Source of the DNA: Coxiellaceae bacterium UBA1530
Lineage (GTDB): Bacteria; Pseudomonadota; Gammaproteobacteria; Coxiellales; Coxiellaceae
Reading direction: 5' to 3'
Assembly: GCA_002323325.1 (NCBI GenBank)
Contig: DCQA01000058.1
Span: 1-35,024, forward strand
DNA: 35,024 nt
Shown one piece after another: positions 33,523-35,024 of this stretch. The position numbers and the translations under genes were made by a program. The notes under the pieces were generated by a model. That model was not told where the DNA came from, did not search any database, and saw only the letters and a list, made by a program, of their open reading frames with translations. How positions within the stretch are numbered: the stretch's first letter is position 1; every line of letters starts with the position of its first letter.

Positions 33523-34963
33523 TGCAGCAATGATAGCAATTTTGGGATACGCAACCTGGCAGACCTGTGTCATGGTATTGGTTTCCAGCCTATTGGGTAT
33601 CGGGTTTGGGCTATCAGTCGGGATTATGCTTTTTGTGTGGCGACATCCAGACTTAAAACCTCGACCTTGGTGCTATCAATGTGTTGGTTTTGTGGTGAAT
33701 GTCACCCGCTCTGTGCCCTTTATTATTCTGTTAATCGGTATCATTCCTTTCACGCGTTGGTTGGTCGGTACTTCTATCGGTACAGCGGCGGCAATTGTTC
33801 CTTTGGTGATTGCGGCGATTCCTTTTTATGCGCGGGTTGCAGAGTCAGCGTTTGAAGAAGTGCCCGGTGGCTTAATCGAAACAGCGCATGCTATGGGTGC
33901 CACGCAGAGTCAGTTTATTCGTCGTTTTTTATTACCAGAAGCTCTACCTGCCTTAGTTAAAGGAGCAACACTCACAGTGATTGGTTTGGTGGGGTATTCG
34001 GCCATGGCAGGTGCTGTGGGTGGTGGTGGACTAGGTGAGTTAGCGATTAATTATGGTTATCAGCGTTTTAATGTGTGGGTGATGTTAGAAACTGTGGCGA
34101 TCTTGGTGATTTTAGTGCAGCTCGTTCAGTGGTGGGGTGATCGCATGGCACGTACACGTCGCGTACTCTCAACCATTATTTTAAGTCTGTTGGTGCTTTT
34201 TTCAGGTGGTGCGATGTCCTTGTGGAATGCACATAGCAGTGAAGTCACTGTGCGTGTCGGTGTGATATCAGGACCTATGCAAGAAGTCATGGCTGTGGCG
34301 CAACGTGTTGCTCAACAAGACTATCACTTGCGAATCAAGGTGATTGCGTTTGATGATTATATTCTTCCCAACACGGCGTTAGCTGATGGTGAAATTGATG
34401 CGAATATTTTTCAACACATTCCTTACTTAAATACACAAATTCAAGCGCGTGGTTATGCCCTTACACCGCTCGCAAAATTGTTTATTTACCCGATGGGCTT
34501 TTTCTCGGTGCATTACGATAGTTTAGATCAATTGAATCTGGGTGATCGTGTGGCAATCCCCAATGACCCGAGTAATCAAGGTAGGGCTTTATTATTGTTG
34601 CAAACGAGTGGTCTGATTACTTTGCGATCGGATGTTGGTTTGTTAGCCACGCCTCGAGATATAGTCGAGAATCCTAAGCAATTACGCTTTGTAGAAATGC
34701 CTGCAGCACAATGCCCAAGAGCGTTGCCAGATGTCGCGATTGCTGCACTGACCAACGACTTTGTGGTGCCTGCTGGTTTTACGTTACATCAAGCTATATT
34801 GCACGAGCAGTCTGATGCGCCGTATGCCAATGTGATTGTCGTGCAGACGTTTCGAAAAGACGAAGCTATCTTGCAGACGCTAACACAAGTGATGCATTCA
34901 CAAGCTGTGATTGATAAGACCATGGCATTGTTTCCAGGTGGCGCTGCTATTGTCGCTTGGTGA
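33515..34963 (+). CDS. Fused methionine ABC transporter permease and substrate-binding protein (MetI-MetQ)
   Basis: One 482-residue chain combines both remaining parts of the methionine importer. Residues 1 to about 215 are MetI: several membrane helices and the coupling EAA loop (114-145, FEEVPGGLIETAHAMGATQS), which docks on MetN. A further hydrophobic helix at 217-236 would carry the chain to the periplasm. Residues from about 243 to the end are a MetQ/NlpA-type binding domain (VRVGVISGPMQEV, DGEIDANIFQHIPYLN, IPNDPSNQGRALLLLQ). The lipobox Cys of free MetQ is absent; the helix replaces it as anchor. The frame is continuous with no stop at the join. From memory, Francisella carries an annotated metIQ fusion, so the architecture is rare rather than new. 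metN overlaps its start. Confidence 0.93.
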   Translation: MLNAAMIAILGYATWQTCVMVLVSSLLGIGFGLSVGIMLFVWRHPDLKPRPWCYQCVGFVVNVTRSVPFIILLIGIIPFTRWLVGTSIGTAAAIVPLVIAAIPFYARVAESAFEEVPGGLIETAHAMGATQSQFIRRFLLPEALPALVKGATLTVIGLVGYSAMAGAVGGGGLGELAINYGYQRFNVWVMLETVAILVILVQLVQWWGDRMARTRRVLSTIILSLLVLFSGGAMSLWNAHSSEVTVRVGVISGPMQEVMAVAQRVAQQDYHLRIKVIAFDDYILPNTALADGEIDANIFQHIPYLNTQIQARGYALTPLAKLFIYPMGFFSVHYDSLDQLNLGDRVAIPNDPSNQGRALLLLQTSGLITLRSDVGLLATPRDIVENPKQLRFVEMPAAQCPRALPDVAIAALTNDFVVPAGFTLHQAILHEQSDAPYANVIVVQTFRKDEAILQTLTQVMHSQAVIDKTMALFPGGAAIVAW

Positions 34964-35024
34964 TAAATTGCTGTTCTAATCAGAAGCGTTAGGGTGTGGG
35001 GTAGGTATTTGGATGGCGCTTGTA

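Overview
This is a chromosomal window from a gammaproteobacterium with moderately AT-rich DNA. The evidence is gene order: pncC / recA-recX-alaS-lysC, gatCAB divergent from mreB, mreCD followed by tldD, and a holD-like gene followed by rimI. Three features recall host-associated lineages such as Legionella, Coxiella or Francisella, although no species can be assigned. They are a secreted CD39-type NTPDase, a fused MetI-MetQ methionine importer, and a small decayed gene.

Layout. 1-2846 is the 3' part of a very large acidic protein of unknown function; its reading frame is open at the left edge. It converges on mutS across a 12-bp bidirectional terminator. 2986-8206 (minus strand) holds mutS, an unrecognised 147-aa gene, an organophosphate:phosphate-antiporter-like MFS carrier and pncC. 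8399-13747 (plus strand) is the compact block recA-recX-alaS-lysC. 13785-16384 (minus strand) is an accessory stretch with an AT-rich orphan ORF, an S51-family peptidase and the NTPDase. 16487-19689 is gatC-gatA-gatB (minus strand). 19952-24973 (plus strand) is mreB, a glucokinase gene lodged inside the mre cluster, mreC, mreD and tldD. After a 273-bp stretch with short repeats come a Bcr/CflA-type MFS pump (minus strand) and a Kv-type potassium channel (plus strand), then folE (minus strand). 28063-28793 holds no intact gene but is busy: a possible folE promoter with a long leader, a strong hairpin with a T tail on the plus strand that suggests a small RNA or antisense end point, and a small exported-protein gene broken by two in-frame stops. 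28794-31318 is an EmrAB-type efflux pair (minus strand). 31469-34963 (plus strand) is holD-like, rimI, metN and the metI-metQ fusion. The last 61 bases hold nothing I can assign.

How the genes work together. Most of the window is housekeeping: mismatch repair and recombination (mutS, recA, recX), translation (alaS, gatCAB, rimI), cell shape (mreBCD) and cofactor or amino-acid supply (folE, lysC, pncC, metNIQ). The accessory parts are about handling host or environmental compounds: a secreted nucleotidase, a phosphate-ester antiporter, two drug-efflux systems, a potassium channel and a sugar kinase.

I see no convincing new multi-gene system. The best leads are the structured gene-free region at 28063-28793, the glucokinase insertion in the mre cluster, the peptidase/NTPDase accessory stretch, the single-chain MetI-MetQ protein, and the large unassigned protein at the left edge.
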